Below are positions 17,934-26,644 of a stretch of DNA of 64,000 bases, one piece after another; position 1 is the stretch's first letter, and the number at the start of each line of letters is the position of its first letter. Under the pieces are notes generated by a model. That model did not search any database. It worked only from the letters and a program-made list of their open reading frames with translations, and was not told the origin of the DNA. The stretch covers positions 1,612,001 through 1,676,000 of the forward strand of contig NZ_AP025516.1 of NCBI RefSeq assembly GCF_023169885.1. The letters run 5' to 3'. This DNA comes from Desulfofustis limnaeus (lineage in GTDB: Bacteria > Desulfobacterota > Desulfobulbia > Desulfobulbales > Desulfocapsaceae). The position numbers and the translations under genes were made by a program.

Positions 17934-18596
17934 ATGTACGGCGAACCCATACAAGATGTCGCCCCCGACCAGATCGAGCGGCTCAGCTTCACGCTGATCG
18001 AGCGCGAATTCCAGACGGAGACCGGCATCGATCCGGCATCCATCGAGCCTTCCCGGTTTCGTATTATCCAGCGTGTCATTCATGCCACCGGAGATTTCAG
18101 TTTCGCCCGTTCTCTGGTGTTTCACGAACGAGCCATCGAGGCCGGTATCGAGTCCATCCGGCAGGGGCGGCCCATCGTCATCGACGTGACCATGGGGGCT
18201 GCGGGAATCAGCCGCTCTCTGCTGAGCGCTTTTGGCGGTTCGGTGATATGTCGGATCAACGATGCGGAAATCATCGATGAGGCGCGGCGACACGGGCGCA
18301 CCAGGAGCGATACCGCCTTGCGGCGTGCCGCGGCCGACGATCCCGGGATTATCGCCGTCGGCAACGCGCCGACGGCGCTGCTCGCCGTGATGGAGATGAT
18401 CGCCTCCGGCGAGATGACGCCGAAACTGGTGATTGGGGTTCCGGTAGGATTTGTCAACGCTTCAGAATCAAAGGAAATCTTGATGCGGCAGAGGTACCCA
18501 TTCATTGCCAACCATGGCCGCAAAGGCGGCAGCCCGGTGGCGGTGGCCACGATCAATGCGCTGTTGCGACTCGCCCATGAACAGGAGCGGCTATGA
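17934..18596 (+). CDS. cbiC: Cobalt-precorrin-8 methylmutase CbiC (CobH family)
   Basis: A 220-residue CbiC with RFRIIQRVIHATGDFSFA holding the catalytic histidine near residue 50, VTMGAAGIS, GNAPTALLAV and VIGVPVGFVNASESKE. It moves the C11 methyl group to C12 to give cobyrinate. It starts 5 bp after cbiA and overlaps the next, uncharacterised gene by 4 bp. Confidence 0.95.
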   Translation: MYGEPIQDVAPDQIERLSFTLIEREFQTETGIDPASIEPSRFRIIQRVIHATGDFSFARSLVFHERAIEAGIESIRQGRPIVIDVTMGAAGISRSLLSAFGGSVICRINDAEIIDEARRHGRTRSDTALRRAAADDPGIIAVGNAPTALLAVMEMIASGEMTPKLVIGVPVGFVNASESKEILMRQRYPFIANHGRKGGSPVAVATINALLRLAHEQERL

Positions 18597-19078
18597 CACA
18601 GGACCGAAAGACATACAGGGGCATCGTCTCGTTGCTGCTACTATCTCTGTTCTTTTGTTTCTCTGCAGCCTCCGGGAACAGTCTGCACACCAGCCAGGGC
18701 CTGCTGGACAAGGAGTCGCAGTTGCTGCGGAGTTTGAACGAAGAAGAGCGCCTGTGGTATCAACGCTTCCTGGAAGGGGTGCTACTCTTCGACGGTTGGC
18801 ATGCCATAACCGATGACTTGTTGAGCGTCTTTGACGAGGACGAGGCGGCCGACCGTCAGCTCCTGCTGCAGCGACTTGGCATGAAAATCGGCACCGAATG
18901 GGCGAAGGACAACGACCGGCGCAAAATCGATACAGAGATGCTGGAAGAATGGGGTGATCGATTGCGCGAGGCCAGGAGTCAGGGCGCCGATACCACGTTG
19001 GCGATGCTTCACGCGATTGAACGGGAAGTAGACATGATTCTTCAGAAAAAAGAAAGCCTTGCGGCCACCACCCGATAG
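18593..19078 (+). CDS. Uncharacterised exported protein at the end of cobalamin cluster I
   Basis: A 161-residue protein that I do not recognise. It has a likely signal peptide (basic MTQDRKTYRG then a hydrophobic run SLLLLSLFFCFSAAS) and a charged, mostly helical remainder with leucine-rich heptad-like spacing (LLDKESQLLRSLNEEERLW, MLEEWGDRLREARSQG). The ATG overlaps the cbiC stop (ATGA), a sign of coupled expression. Its presence in the operon may be functional (periplasmic or membrane partner) or incidental. Confidence 0.7.
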   Translation: MTQDRKTYRGIVSLLLLSLFFCFSAASGNSLHTSQGLLDKESQLLRSLNEEERLWYQRFLEGVLLFDGWHAITDDLLSVFDEDEAADRQLLLQRLGMKIGTEWAKDNDRRKIDTEMLEEWGDRLREARSQGADTTLAMLHAIEREVDMILQKKESLAATTR

Positions 19079-19098
19079 CGCCTTCAGTTCCGAAAAGC

Positions 19099-19127
19099 TT
19101 GACAAACAGCCGCTTCGATGCTACTCA
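19099..19127 (+). promoter_or_regulatory. Possible sigma-70 promoter for ndk
   Basis: TTGACA (19099-19104) and TACTCA (19122-19127) are 17 bases apart. The -35 box is perfect and the -10 box weak. It lies in the 176-bp gap before ndk. Confidence 0.4.
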
Positions 19128-19254
19128 CATCCCCGCCCGCTTGAACTGCCGAAAACTGGTTGAAAACCATCATCGTCACGAGATGAGGCGCGGCAGGAGC
19201 GGGGAGAAAAGGGTGATGCTTTTACTCAGTGGGTACTTTTAAAAGGGAGCGCAT

Positions 19255-19677
19255 ATGGAACGGACATTTGCCATTATCAAGCCGGACGCCTTTGCTGCCG
19301 GCAACGCCGGGAAAATTCTGGCACGGATCTATGAAGAAGGTTTTCGGGTGGTCGGCCTGAAAAAACTCTACTTGAGCAAGGTGGAGGCTCAAGGGTTTTA
19401 TCATGTCCATCGACAGCGGCCGTTTTTCGGGGAATTGACCGACTTCATGAGCAGCGGCCCCTGTCTGGTCATGGTTCTGGAAGCGGAAGGTGCCATAAAG
19501 AAATGGCGGGATCTGATGGGCGCCACCAATCCGGCCGACGCGGCCCCCGGTACCTTGCGTCGGGAATTCGGGTCATCGGTGGGCGAGAATGCCACCCATG
19601 GTTCGGATGCTCCGGAGACCGCCGCTTTTGAAATAGCTTATTTCTTTTCCGGCTTGGAATTGCTGATGGTTTCCTGA
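19255..19677 (+). CDS. ndk: Nucleoside diphosphate kinase
   Basis: A 140-residue Ndk of standard length, with the N-terminal [15 protein letters not shown] and the active-site [10 protein letters not shown], whose histidine is phosphorylated during transfer of phosphate from NTP to NDP. The start has AAAGGGAG upstream. It stands alone between the cobalamin operon and a palindromic repeat. Confidence 0.96.
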   Translation: MERTFAIIKPDAFAAGNAGKILARIYEEGFRVVGLKKLYLSKVEAQGFYHVHRQRPFFGELTDFMSSGPCLVMVLEAEGAIKKWRDLMGATNPADAAPGTLRREFGSSVGENATHGSDAPETAAFEIAYFFSGLELLMVS

Positions 19678-19692
19678 GCCTCGGTCTCAGTC

Positions 19693-19730
19693 ACACGGCC
19701 AGGTCACTGCTGTCGCCGGCCTGGCCGTGT
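19693..19730. terminator. Hairpin after ndk, probable terminator
   Basis: A perfect 11-bp stem, ACACGGCCAGG (19693-19703) with CCTGGCCGTGT (19720-19730), begins 16 bp after the ndk stop. The following CCATTTTC is only weakly T-rich, so termination efficiency is uncertain. Confidence 0.5.
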
Positions 19731-19739
19731 CCATTTTCT

Positions 19740-20002
19740 GGTTCATCCTGATTGAGCGTACCTTTTTGAGTTACCGGCAAAGAACCCGGCGAAGGGTATC
19801 ACTTCCAAACGCTGCTCTTCGTCCCCATCGCCGTCACGCCACGGCTGACAGACAGGCCATCCGTGGCCTGCTGTCAGTTGCGGACGTCCTGTCCGCAACC
19901 CTGCCGGCCTGCTGTGTCGCGCCGGCGGGCCTCCGCGAACCGTTTTCCAGCGGCACCCTTCGCCTCCCCGGTTGCAGAGACGTACGCTTGAGTCGGATGA
20001 AC
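19740..20002. repeat. Near-palindromic dispersed repeat, copy 2 (263 bp) with 9-bp flanking direct repeat
   Basis: The two arms are inverted copies: GGTTCATCC (19740) against GGATGAAC (19995-20002), GAGCGTAC against GTACGCTTGA, and CCGGCGAAGGGT against ACCCTTCGCC. The element is flanked on both sides by the direct repeat CCATTTTCT (19731-19739 and 20003-20011), which looks like a target-site duplication. The core matches copy 1 at 5370-5592. It lies between the convergent genes ndk and xseA and encodes no credible protein. Confidence 0.82.
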
Positions 20003-20031
20003 CCATTTTCTTTCTCGCTGAATAGCTCGCA

Positions 20032-21390
20032 TCAATCGCTGGTTTCTTCTCCCTCTTCGTCGGAACCGGACCGGTGCGTCACCCGGCACTGAAGTCGTCC
20101 CCGGTGCAAGCGAACGGAGAGGGGATCGCCGGGTTCCACTTGGGCATAATCGCTGACGAGACGCTGCCGTCTGTCCAAGACGACGGCATAGCCTCGGGCC
20201 AAAGTGGCAAGAGGGCTTAACGAATCAAGCACGGCCGCCGCTTTTTGTAACTGCTGGGTCTTGTCGTTGAGCGTCTGAATCGTGGCCCGTTGGAGCCGTT
20301 TTTCCTGGCCTTCGATCCGGATCTGAAAGCGGTTGACAAGCTGTTCGGGGGATGAGCTGCGCAACCTGTTTGCCAGGGTGCTGCCGTGATGCTGATAGCG
20401 TTCCAGACGCCAGGACATGGCGGCGAGCAGTCGCGAGAAGCATTGATCGAGCCGCAGGCTGGGGTGCCCGAAGACCGTTTCGAAGCCGGCGAGACAACGA
20501 TTGACGCGGTCAAGGCGATGGAGAAACGAATCCAGATACCAGGTCATGCTGCGCCACAGTCGCTGGCGCAGGGCCGCAAGGCGCTGGCCGAGCGCAACCC
20601 CGTCGGCCACCACCAGTTCGGCAGCCGCTGTCGGTGTGGCCGCGCGGATATCGGCGCAGAAATCGGCAATGGTGAAATCGGTTTCGTGCCCAACCCCGGT
20701 GACCACAGGGATGGTGGCCTGATAGACGGCGCGGGCCACCTCTTCCTCGTTGAAAGCCCAGAGATCCTCGATGGAACCGCCTCCTCGACAGAGAACGATG
20801 ACGTCGGGGCGAAGATCGTGGGCGCGGCGGATGGCCGAGCTGATTTCCCGCGCCGCTCCCTCTCCCTGCACCCGGACGGGCAGTAGTTGTACCTGCAGGG
20901 CGATCCGGCGTTTTCGGCAGATGGTCAAAAAATCATGGACGGCAGCTCCGGAGGGGGAGGTGATGAGGACGATCCGGCTGACGATGGCGGGAAGCGACCG
21001 TTTTCGTTCCGGGGCGAAATAACCTTGCTCCTTGAGCCGCTGCTTGAGTTGCTCGAAAGCGATCTGCAATCGGCCGCTACCGTGAAAATCGATGGTGTCG
21101 ACGATGATCTGGTATTCTCCCCGCGGTCCGTACACGGTAATCCGCCCGTCACAGATGACCTGTTGACCGTCCCGGGGGGGCTGCGCGAGATAGGCTTGTT
21201 GTGTCTTGAACAAGACCGCTCTGATCTGTGCCTGATCATCCTTGAGGACAAAATAATAGTGCCCGGAAAAGGGCCGGCGAATGCCCGAAATCTCGCCGGC
21301 GACCCGGACGAAGCGAAACGAACCTTCGAGCAGGCTGGTGATGTCCCGGGTGAGTTCGCTGACCGATTTGATGTCCTTGCCAATCATCAT
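20032..21390 (-). CDS. xseA: Exodeoxyribonuclease VII large subunit
   Basis: A 452-residue XseA of normal length. The N-terminal OB-fold region (VAGEISGIRRPFSGHYYFVLKD) and the catalytic domain signatures ITSPSGAAVHDFLTI, LCRGGGSIEDLWAFNEE and GVGHETDFTIADFCADIRA are all present. With XseB it degrades single-stranded DNA. No xseB gene is adjacent here. It is transcribed divergently from the gene at 21531. Confidence 0.95.
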   Translation of the reverse strand: MMIGKDIKSVSELTRDITSLLEGSFRFVRVAGEISGIRRPFSGHYYFVLKDDQAQIRAVLFKTQQAYLAQPPRDGQQVICDGRITVYGPRGEYQIIVDTIDFHGSGRLQIAFEQLKQRLKEQGYFAPERKRSLPAIVSRIVLITSPSGAAVHDFLTICRKRRIALQVQLLPVRVQGEGAAREISSAIRRAHDLRPDVIVLCRGGGSIEDLWAFNEEEVARAVYQATIPVVTGVGHETDFTIADFCADIRAATPTAAAELVVADGVALGQRLAALRQRLWRSMTWYLDSFLHRLDRVNRCLAGFETVFGHPSLRLDQCFSRLLAAMSWRLERYQHHGSTLANRLRSSSPEQLVNRFQIRIEGQEKRLQRATIQTLNDKTQQLQKAAAVLDSLSPLATLARGYAVVLDRRQRLVSDYAQVEPGDPLSVRLHRGRLQCRVTHRSGSDEEGEETSD

Positions 21391-21530
21391 GTCTCTGAGT
21401 GGAGCAATCCGCTACGTCGGAGCTTTCATCGTTTACCGATAGACAGTGGAATGCTTTTGTACTATAAATGACAGCCTGAAATTTACACCAAAAAACTGGC
21501 AGTGGGCTGATGCGACTGCGGAGGGTGAAC

Positions 21531-22223
21531 ATGACCAAAGACAATGTCTTTCATAAGCCGTATGTGGATGAACGGGACAAGAACAACCTGGAAGGGCTGC
21601 TGGAGCAACTCAATCTGCCGCCGGCGGTCATTACCTTCGTACGAAACCACAAGCGAGCCGTGCAGGCGGCCGCTGCAGTTATCGTTGTGGCGGTGGTGGT
21701 GTGGGCTCTTTATGACGGTTACCGGGAGAACAGGATTCAGGAGGCAAGATCGGCCCTGGCGGCTGCCTCCGTTGCTGAAGAACAAGAGCTGTTGGCGAAG
21801 CTGGCGGCCGTAGAGGCCGATTATGGCGGTACCGATGCGGCTCGCTGGGCAGCCATCACTCGGGCCCAGGAATTGGCCAAGCGCGGCGAGACGGGGGAGG
21901 CCCTGGCACTCTACGAGGAGATCCGGGGTTCCGTCAAAAAATCTTCGCCGCTTTATCCGCTTCTGATCTTCGGCATTGCCGCGACCAGAGAAACGGCTGG
22001 TGACTATGAGCAGGCGGCGGCGGCGTTTACTTCCTTACAGTCCATGCAAGGGTATGCCGAACTGGGTTACCTCGGCCTCGGCCGGGTCAGAGAACGGCAA
22101 GGTGATGTCGCTGCGGCCCTGAAGGTCTATGAGGCGTATCTCGCTTCTGCTCCCGCTGAAGCCGGATCCGGTCAACGGACGCTGGTCGAAGAAAAAATCG
22201 CCCGAATCAAGGCCTCGTTATGA
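21531..22223 (+). CDS. Membrane-anchored tetratricopeptide-like protein (YfgM-like)
   Basis: A 230-residue protein with one membrane helix (about residues 43-62, AVQAAAAVIVVAVVVWALY) after a short cytoplasmic N terminus, then a helical periplasmic domain with TPR-like spacing (YPLLIFGIAATRETAGDYEQ, YLGLGRVRERQGDVAAALK). The layout resembles YfgM/TolA-associated TPR_21 proteins, which bind the Sec translocon and periplasmic chaperones. Start chosen at ATG 21531 because GGAGG lies 7 bases upstream; an upstream ATG at 21510 lacks one. The stop overlaps panC (ATGA). Confidence 0.65.
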   Translation: MTKDNVFHKPYVDERDKNNLEGLLEQLNLPPAVITFVRNHKRAVQAAAAVIVVAVVVWALYDGYRENRIQEARSALAAASVAEEQELLAKLAAVEADYGGTDAARWAAITRAQELAKRGETGEALALYEEIRGSVKKSSPLYPLLIFGIAATRETAGDYEQAAAAFTSLQSMQGYAELGYLGLGRVRERQGDVAAALKVYEAYLASAPAEAGSGQRTLVEEKIARIKASL

Positions 22224-23089
22224 TCGTTGAAGAATCACTGGCGCGGACCCGGGACTATATCAGGCAGTGGCGCCGGGACGGTAGCCGGATCGGTCTGGTC
22301 CCGACCATGGGTTATTTTCACGCCGGTCACTGCGCTTTGATGAAAAAGGCCAGGGAACGTGCGGATCGGGTGGTGGTGAGCTTGTTCGTCAATCCCACCC
22401 AATTCGGCCCGTCCGAGGATTTCTCCCAGTATCCCCGTGACATGGAAGGGGACTGCGAAAAGGCGCGACTAAGTGGTGTGGATCTGCTCTTTTGTCCTCG
22501 TGCCGATGAGATATATGACCGTCAGGATCAAACAGCGGTGACCGTCAGCGAATTAACCAAGGGCCTTTGTGGGGCGTCTCGACCTGGCCATTTTCGCGGT
22601 GTGACGACCGTTGTCAGTAAATTGTTCAACATCGTCCAACCTGATTTCGCCGTCTTCGGCGAGAAGGATTATCAACAGCTGGCCGTGATCAAGCGCATGG
22701 TTGCCGATCTGCATATCCCGGTGCAGGTGATTGGTCATCCCACCGTTCGGGAGCCTGACGGTTTGGCCATGAGTTCGCGCAACGTCTACCTCTCGGAGCC
22801 AGAACGGCAGGCTGCTCTGGTTCTCCATAAAGCCTTGCAAACGGTTCGGCAGGAGGCGTCCCGGCCGGATGGCTCCCGCAGGACGGCCGAACTCGTGGCC
22901 ATTGGCAGGCAGATGATCGCCTCGGAGCCGCTGTGCCGCCTCGATTATTTTTCCGTCGTGGACGGTAGCAGCTTGCAGGAGCATGAAGAGATAACGGCTG
23001 GGGCCCGTGCTCTCGGGGCCATGATAGTCGGCAGCAGGGTACGCCTGATCGACAATCTGGAGCTGCTTCCCGGTCGAGGCGAAGGGTGA
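22220..23089 (+). CDS. panC: Pantothenate synthetase
   Basis: A 289-residue PanC. The nucleotidyltransferase motif is VPTMGYFHAGHCALM, followed by VSLFVNPTQFGPSEDF, FGEKDYQQLAVIKRM and the MSSRNVYLS loop. It condenses pantoate and beta-alanine using ATP. Translation is coupled to the upstream TPR-like gene by a 4-bp overlap, but panB and panD are not adjacent. Confidence 0.96.
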   Translation: MIVEESLARTRDYIRQWRRDGSRIGLVPTMGYFHAGHCALMKKARERADRVVVSLFVNPTQFGPSEDFSQYPRDMEGDCEKARLSGVDLLFCPRADEIYDRQDQTAVTVSELTKGLCGASRPGHFRGVTTVVSKLFNIVQPDFAVFGEKDYQQLAVIKRMVADLHIPVQVIGHPTVREPDGLAMSSRNVYLSEPERQAALVLHKALQTVRQEASRPDGSRRTAELVAIGRQMIASEPLCRLDYFSVVDGSSLQEHEEITAGARALGAMIVGSRVRLIDNLELLPGRGEG

Positions 23090-23197
23090 TTGTCGGGGCA
23101 CGCCACGTCCCGGTGTACGATGATAGCAATGAAAAAAACAAGCGCACGGCCGCATCAGCGAGGCCGCGGCGCTGCCCCGATAAAGAGGAGATGAGAC

Positions 23198-24400
23198 ATG
23201 CCAGGATACGAGGTTATCGGTGCTGAAGAGCGTCAACAGATCATGGAAGTGCTGGCTACCGGCGTCTTGTTTCGCTATGAGTTTGCCGATCAGCGACAGG
23301 GCGTCTACAAGGTCAGAGAATTTGAACAGGCCTTTGCCGACTATACCGGCGCGGCTCATGCCCAGGCGGTCACGTCCGGGACGGCAGCCCTCAAGGTGGC
23401 GCTGAGAGCGCTCGGGGTCGGTCCTGGCGACGAGGTCATCACCCAGGGATTCACGTTCGTTGCCACCTGGGAAGCGATACTCGAGGTGGGGGCTATCCCG
23501 GTCTTTGCCGAAATCGATCAAACGTTGACCATGGATCCCGACGATCTCAGCAGAAAGATCACCGATAAAACCGCGTGCATCGTTCCGGTGCACATGTTGG
23601 GCGCTGCCGCAGATATCGAAAAGATCGTCGCCATTGCGGGGCAAGCCGGTATCCCGGTACTCGAGGATAGCGCCCAAGCGGCCGGATGCCGGATTGGCGG
23701 GCAGCATGTGGGAACGTTTGGTGCCTGTGGTACGTTCTCGTTTGACCCGGTCAAGACGCTGACCACCGGCGAGGGCGGCATGATCATCACCAACGACAAA
23801 GGGCTATGGCAGGATATGTCGGAGTATCATGACCACGGGCACGACCATGCGCCGAACCCCGGCGGCAGGGGCGGGGAAGGACGCCGTTTCATCGGCGACA
23901 ACTATCGGATGATGGAGTTGCAGGGTGCCATCGGTCTGGCCCAGCTGGCTAAACTCGATGACATGGTCGCGACTCAGAGGGCCCATAAAACCAGGCTGAA
24001 AGAAGCCCTTGCCGCGCTACCAGGTGTATCGTTTCGGCATCAACCGGATGAGGCAGGCGACTCCGCCACGTTTTTGGCTTTTTCTCTGGGCGAAGAAAAG
24101 CACCGGGTAAGAGTTGCCGAAGTCCTACGCGACCAGGGCGCCCCGGCCATCTGTTTCGCCGACAACACCTGGCATTTCTATCCGCGCTGGGAACACCTGC
24201 TGGCCGGTTCGACCAAGGCCGCACGTGGCTGGCCGTTCGCCGAGCCCGGCGGCCGGCGGCGGGTGGTGTATGCTCCCGATGCCTTGCCGAAGTCGGTGGA
24301 GCTGATGAAACGAACTCTGGTCTACCCCATCCAACTTCGGATGTCCGAGGAGCGCTTGCAGCAGATGGAACAGGCGATCGGCAAAGCGGCATCTCTCTGA
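23198..24400 (+). CDS. DegT/DnrJ/EryC1/StrS-family PLP aminotransferase
   Basis: A 400-residue type I fold PLP enzyme of the DegT family: GAAHAQAVTSGTAALKVALR binds the cofactor phosphate, EDSAQAAG holds the pyridine-nitrogen aspartate and FSFDPVKTLTTGEGG carries the Schiff-base lysine. Such enzymes usually aminate nucleotide keto-sugars for surface glycans. The substrate is not clear here because no sugar-nucleotide genes flank it. GAGGAG precedes ATG 23198; a perfect terminator follows at 24459. Confidence 0.85.
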   Translation: MPGYEVIGAEERQQIMEVLATGVLFRYEFADQRQGVYKVREFEQAFADYTGAAHAQAVTSGTAALKVALRALGVGPGDEVITQGFTFVATWEAILEVGAIPVFAEIDQTLTMDPDDLSRKITDKTACIVPVHMLGAAADIEKIVAIAGQAGIPVLEDSAQAAGCRIGGQHVGTFGACGTFSFDPVKTLTTGEGGMIITNDKGLWQDMSEYHDHGHDHAPNPGGRGGEGRRFIGDNYRMMELQGAIGLAQLAKLDDMVATQRAHKTRLKEALAALPGVSFRHQPDEAGDSATFLAFSLGEEKHRVRVAEVLRDQGAPAICFADNTWHFYPRWEHLLAGSTKAARGWPFAEPGGRRRVVYAPDALPKSVELMKRTLVYPIQLRMSEERLQQMEQAIGKAASL

Positions 24401-24458
24401 ACGTCCCTGCACGTCGGTCGGTATCCAACCGATCCCGAGGCGTAACCACGCACTGCCA

Positions 24459-24492
24459 ACAGCTGGAGTGAGGTATCGCTCCAGCTGTTTTT
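24459..24492 (+). terminator. Rho-independent terminator after the DegT aminotransferase
   Basis: A perfect 10-bp stem ACAGCTGGAG/CTCCAGCTGT (24459-24468 with 24479-24488) ends in a run of five T residues (24488-24492). Confidence 0.88.
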
Positions 24493-24569
24493 CAAGGTTC
24501 CCTCAAGAGGCTTGCCGTCTCACCTTCCTGGTCGAGTCCCGCCTGGGGCGTCGTTCCTCTTTATTTCCG

Positions 24570-24932
24570 TTACTTGTAGAACTTGTGTGAGCCGAACTGG
24601 GCGACATAGGTGTAGTCCGAGGCCCACTCAGGGGTTATTGAATCGAGGTGATAGTGGGTTGCACCGGCGGTCGGGTCCGGCGTCTTCAAGGCAAGAAATA
24701 CCGAGCGAAGACACCTGAGAAAGGCATCCGGGTCGTCCGGAAGATAGGAATCTTTCTGGAACGTCCAGCTGAACTGGTATGGTTGCCGCACCACGTCCTT
24801 GACCGGCATCCGCTGCTCCTGGGCCCGGTTCAACGTGACGTGGACAATGGCCATCTGGCCGATCTGCGACTCCGAGCGGGCTTCGTGATATACATTTAGG
24901 GTGAGCCATAACAGGCCCTCAAGTAACGTCAT
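24570..24932 (-). CDS. Small cell-wall hydrolase of the SleB type
   Basis: A 120-residue protein matching the SleB/Hydrolase_2 fold: LTLNVYHEARSESQIGQMAI at the N terminus with the catalytic glutamate, VTLNRAQ, and the C-terminal ATHYHLDSITPEWASDY. Such enzymes cleave peptidoglycan (lytic transglycosylase-like). There is no signal peptide, as in phage-derived or cytoplasmic relatives, so its export route is unknown. ATG 24932 has GGAGAGG eight bases upstream; a longer frame begins at 24965 without such a site. Confidence 0.75.
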   Translation of the reverse strand: MTLLEGLLWLTLNVYHEARSESQIGQMAIVHVTLNRAQEQRMPVKDVVRQPYQFSWTFQKDSYLPDDPDAFLRCLRSVFLALKTPDPTAGATHYHLDSITPEWASDYTYVAQFGSHKFYK

Positions 24933-25155
24933 GCGAAAAACCTCTCCGGGGGTGCTGGTTGGCATTCATGATGGATCGAAGCGGGACCAGCATAAATCGG
25001 CTTCGCTGCTGCGCCTGGTTGTCGAGACCTGTGAGCAGAACCCTTGTGATGAGTTTATCTATATGATAATGCTAAGAAAAAATAATTTGATCGAGGTTGC
25101 GATAAGGTTTGAAAGAATATAATGGCAAAATTCGCTCAGTCAAGAAAAACTGACA
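24933..25155. other. AT-richer intergenic stretch without a convincing gene
   Basis: Between the SleB-like gene and the mscL terminator the sequence turns AT-rich (about 25060-25160) with no recognisable coding or RNA feature. It should contain the promoter of the SleB-like gene, though no clear boxes are seen. Confidence 0.3.
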
Positions 25156-25156
25156 T

Positions 25157-25200
25157 AAAAAAGCAGCAGAATAATCCTTTCAGTGAGTTATCCTGCTGCT
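25157..25200 (-). terminator. Rho-independent terminator for mscL (minus strand)
   Basis: On the minus strand AGCAGCAGGATAA pairs with TTATTCTGCTGCT and is followed by TTTTTT. On the plus strand these are 25162-25174, 25188-25200 and the A-run at 25157-25162. It lies about 120 bp past the mscL stop. Confidence 0.8.
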
Positions 25201-25317
25201 GAGCATCGAACGCGGCGCTCCTCTCGAGTGTGCGGAAAACGGGAACGAGTCCTGGTCCACACATAACACGGTGAGCCGGAAGTTGCCGGGAACCGTAGCA
25301 GCGGTCGCCGATTCCCC

Positions 25318-25740
25318 TTAGGCAAGTTCAGAAGTGCAAAACGGGCAGCGAGAGGCCTTGACCGGGATGCTGCTACAACATTTCGGGCACTCTTTGGTTG
25401 TCGGTTCCACCGCCGCCGGTTCCGGTTGCCGCTTGAAACGGTTGACCTGTTTAATCAACAGAAAGATGGCAAAGGCAACCAGCACAAAGTCGAGGACGGT
25501 ATTGATGAACATCCCGTAATTCAGCGTCACCGCTTCCGCTTCTGCGGTGGCTTCGCGGAGGGTAACGCTCAGTTGGGAGAAATCGACGTTGCCTAGGACA
25601 AGCCCGATTGGCGGCATGATGACATCGTTCACCAACGAGGTGACGATCTTCCCGAAGGCGGCACCGATAATGATGCCGACGGCCATGTCGACAACGTTTC
25701 CTCGCATGGCGAATTCTTTGAATTCTTTTACAAAGTTCAT
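25318..25740 (-). CDS. mscL: Large-conductance mechanosensitive channel with C-terminal zinc ribbon
   Basis: A 140-residue MscL. The pore helix TM1 starts [20 protein letters not shown] and continues [22 protein letters not shown]2 is [19 protein letters not shown]. The tail after residue 110 is unusual: it ends in a CxxC...CxxC zinc-ribbon ([18 protein letters not shown]). MscL opens under membrane tension to release solutes. ATG 25740 follows a strong AGGAGG. Confidence 0.94.
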   Translation of the reverse strand: MNFVKEFKEFAMRGNVVDMAVGIIIGAAFGKIVTSLVNDVIMPPIGLVLGNVDFSQLSVTLREATAEAEAVTLNYGMFINTVLDFVLVAFAIFLLIKQVNRFKRQPEPAAVEPTTKECPKCCSSIPVKASRCPFCTSELA

Positions 25741-25987
25741 CGTGACCCTCCTGCTTTTCGTAGATTGAAAATGCTTCCCGATCTCCAGTCTATAATTCGG
25801 CAGGGGGGCCCTGTCAAACAGATTACTTATCCTTTGCCAGCCTGGCGCACATGGGTAAGAAGAAATCGCTTCAGCGGTATCTTGAAAAATGGAGCAGAAG
25901 AAGGTATCACCAAGGCTCCTGAGAGGCACCTGAGAGACGATCAGGGATGGATTCTTCCCATCAACACCAACCGCGGCGAGGTAGCGC

Positions 25988-26644
25988 ATGGAAAACTGGC
26001 AGGATCACTTCTGGAAACTACGTTTGCACCAGTGCAAGGATGCTCTGGAAAAAAACAATTTCGAAGTCCACCTGGTTGATACTGCCGAGGCCGCCCGCGC
26101 TGTTTTTTTTGAGACGATCAGGCCCGCCGTACCATTCACCACGGCCTCCTGGGCCGATTCGATGAGTCTGCACGCAACGGGGATACTGGAGGAATTGAAG
26201 CGGCAACCGGAAGTGGAGTTGATTGAAACCTTTGCACCGGGGATACCCCGGGAGACGTTGATCGAACGGCGGCGCCAAGCCCTGCTGGTCGATCTGTTTT
26301 TGACCGGTAGCAACGCGGTCACGGAGAGTGGTCAACTGGTCAATCTGGACATGGTCGGCAACCGGGTTGGAGCGTTGACCTTCGGACCTCGAACGGTGGT
26401 TCTGGTCATCGGTAGAAACAAGCTGGTCAAGGATGTGGCGGAAGGGATGCAGCGAATCAGGAACTATGCCGCTCCACTCAACGCTATTCGGCACAGCGGC
26501 TGGAAGACACCGTGTCGTAAGACCTCCTTTTGCCATGACTGTCGAAGCCCCGATCGTATCTGCAATACCTGGACGATCACCGAAAAGTCCTATCCGAAAC
26601 AACGGATTAAAATCATCCTGGTCAACCAGGATCTCGGATTGTGA
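25988..26644 (+). CDS. LUD-domain protein (LutC/YkgG family)
   Basis: A 218-residue LUD domain protein: [20 protein letters not shown], the [20 protein letters not shown] motif and the [11 protein letters not shown] strand, then a cysteine-rich tail [20 protein letters not shown] typical of one LUD branch. LutC works with LutA and LutB in L-lactate oxidation, but neither is adjacent, so the substrate remains open. Convergence is absent; mscL is divergent upstream. Confidence 0.85.
   Translation: MENWQDHFWKLRLHQCKDALEKNNFEVHLVDTAEAARAVFFETIRPAVPFTTASWADSMSLHATGILEELKRQPEVELIETFAPGIPRETLIERRRQALLVDLFLTGSNAVTESGQLVNLDMVGNRVGALTFGPRTVVLVIGRNKLVKDVAEGMQRIRNYAAPLNAIRHSGWKTPCRKTSFCHDCRSPDRICNTWTITEKSYPKQRIKIILVNQDLGL

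Noticed and set aside
24488-24503. TTTTTCAAGGTTCCC after the DegT terminator as a third copy of the 143-bp repeat
   Set aside because: Only the 15-bp end matches; the flanking sequence is an unrelated terminator hairpin, so it is a solo end at most or coincidence.
24901-25122. A 73-residue open frame on the plus strand overlapping the SleB-like gene
   Set aside because: It overlaps the conserved minus-strand hydrolase, starts without a ribosome-binding site and shows no recognisable feature.
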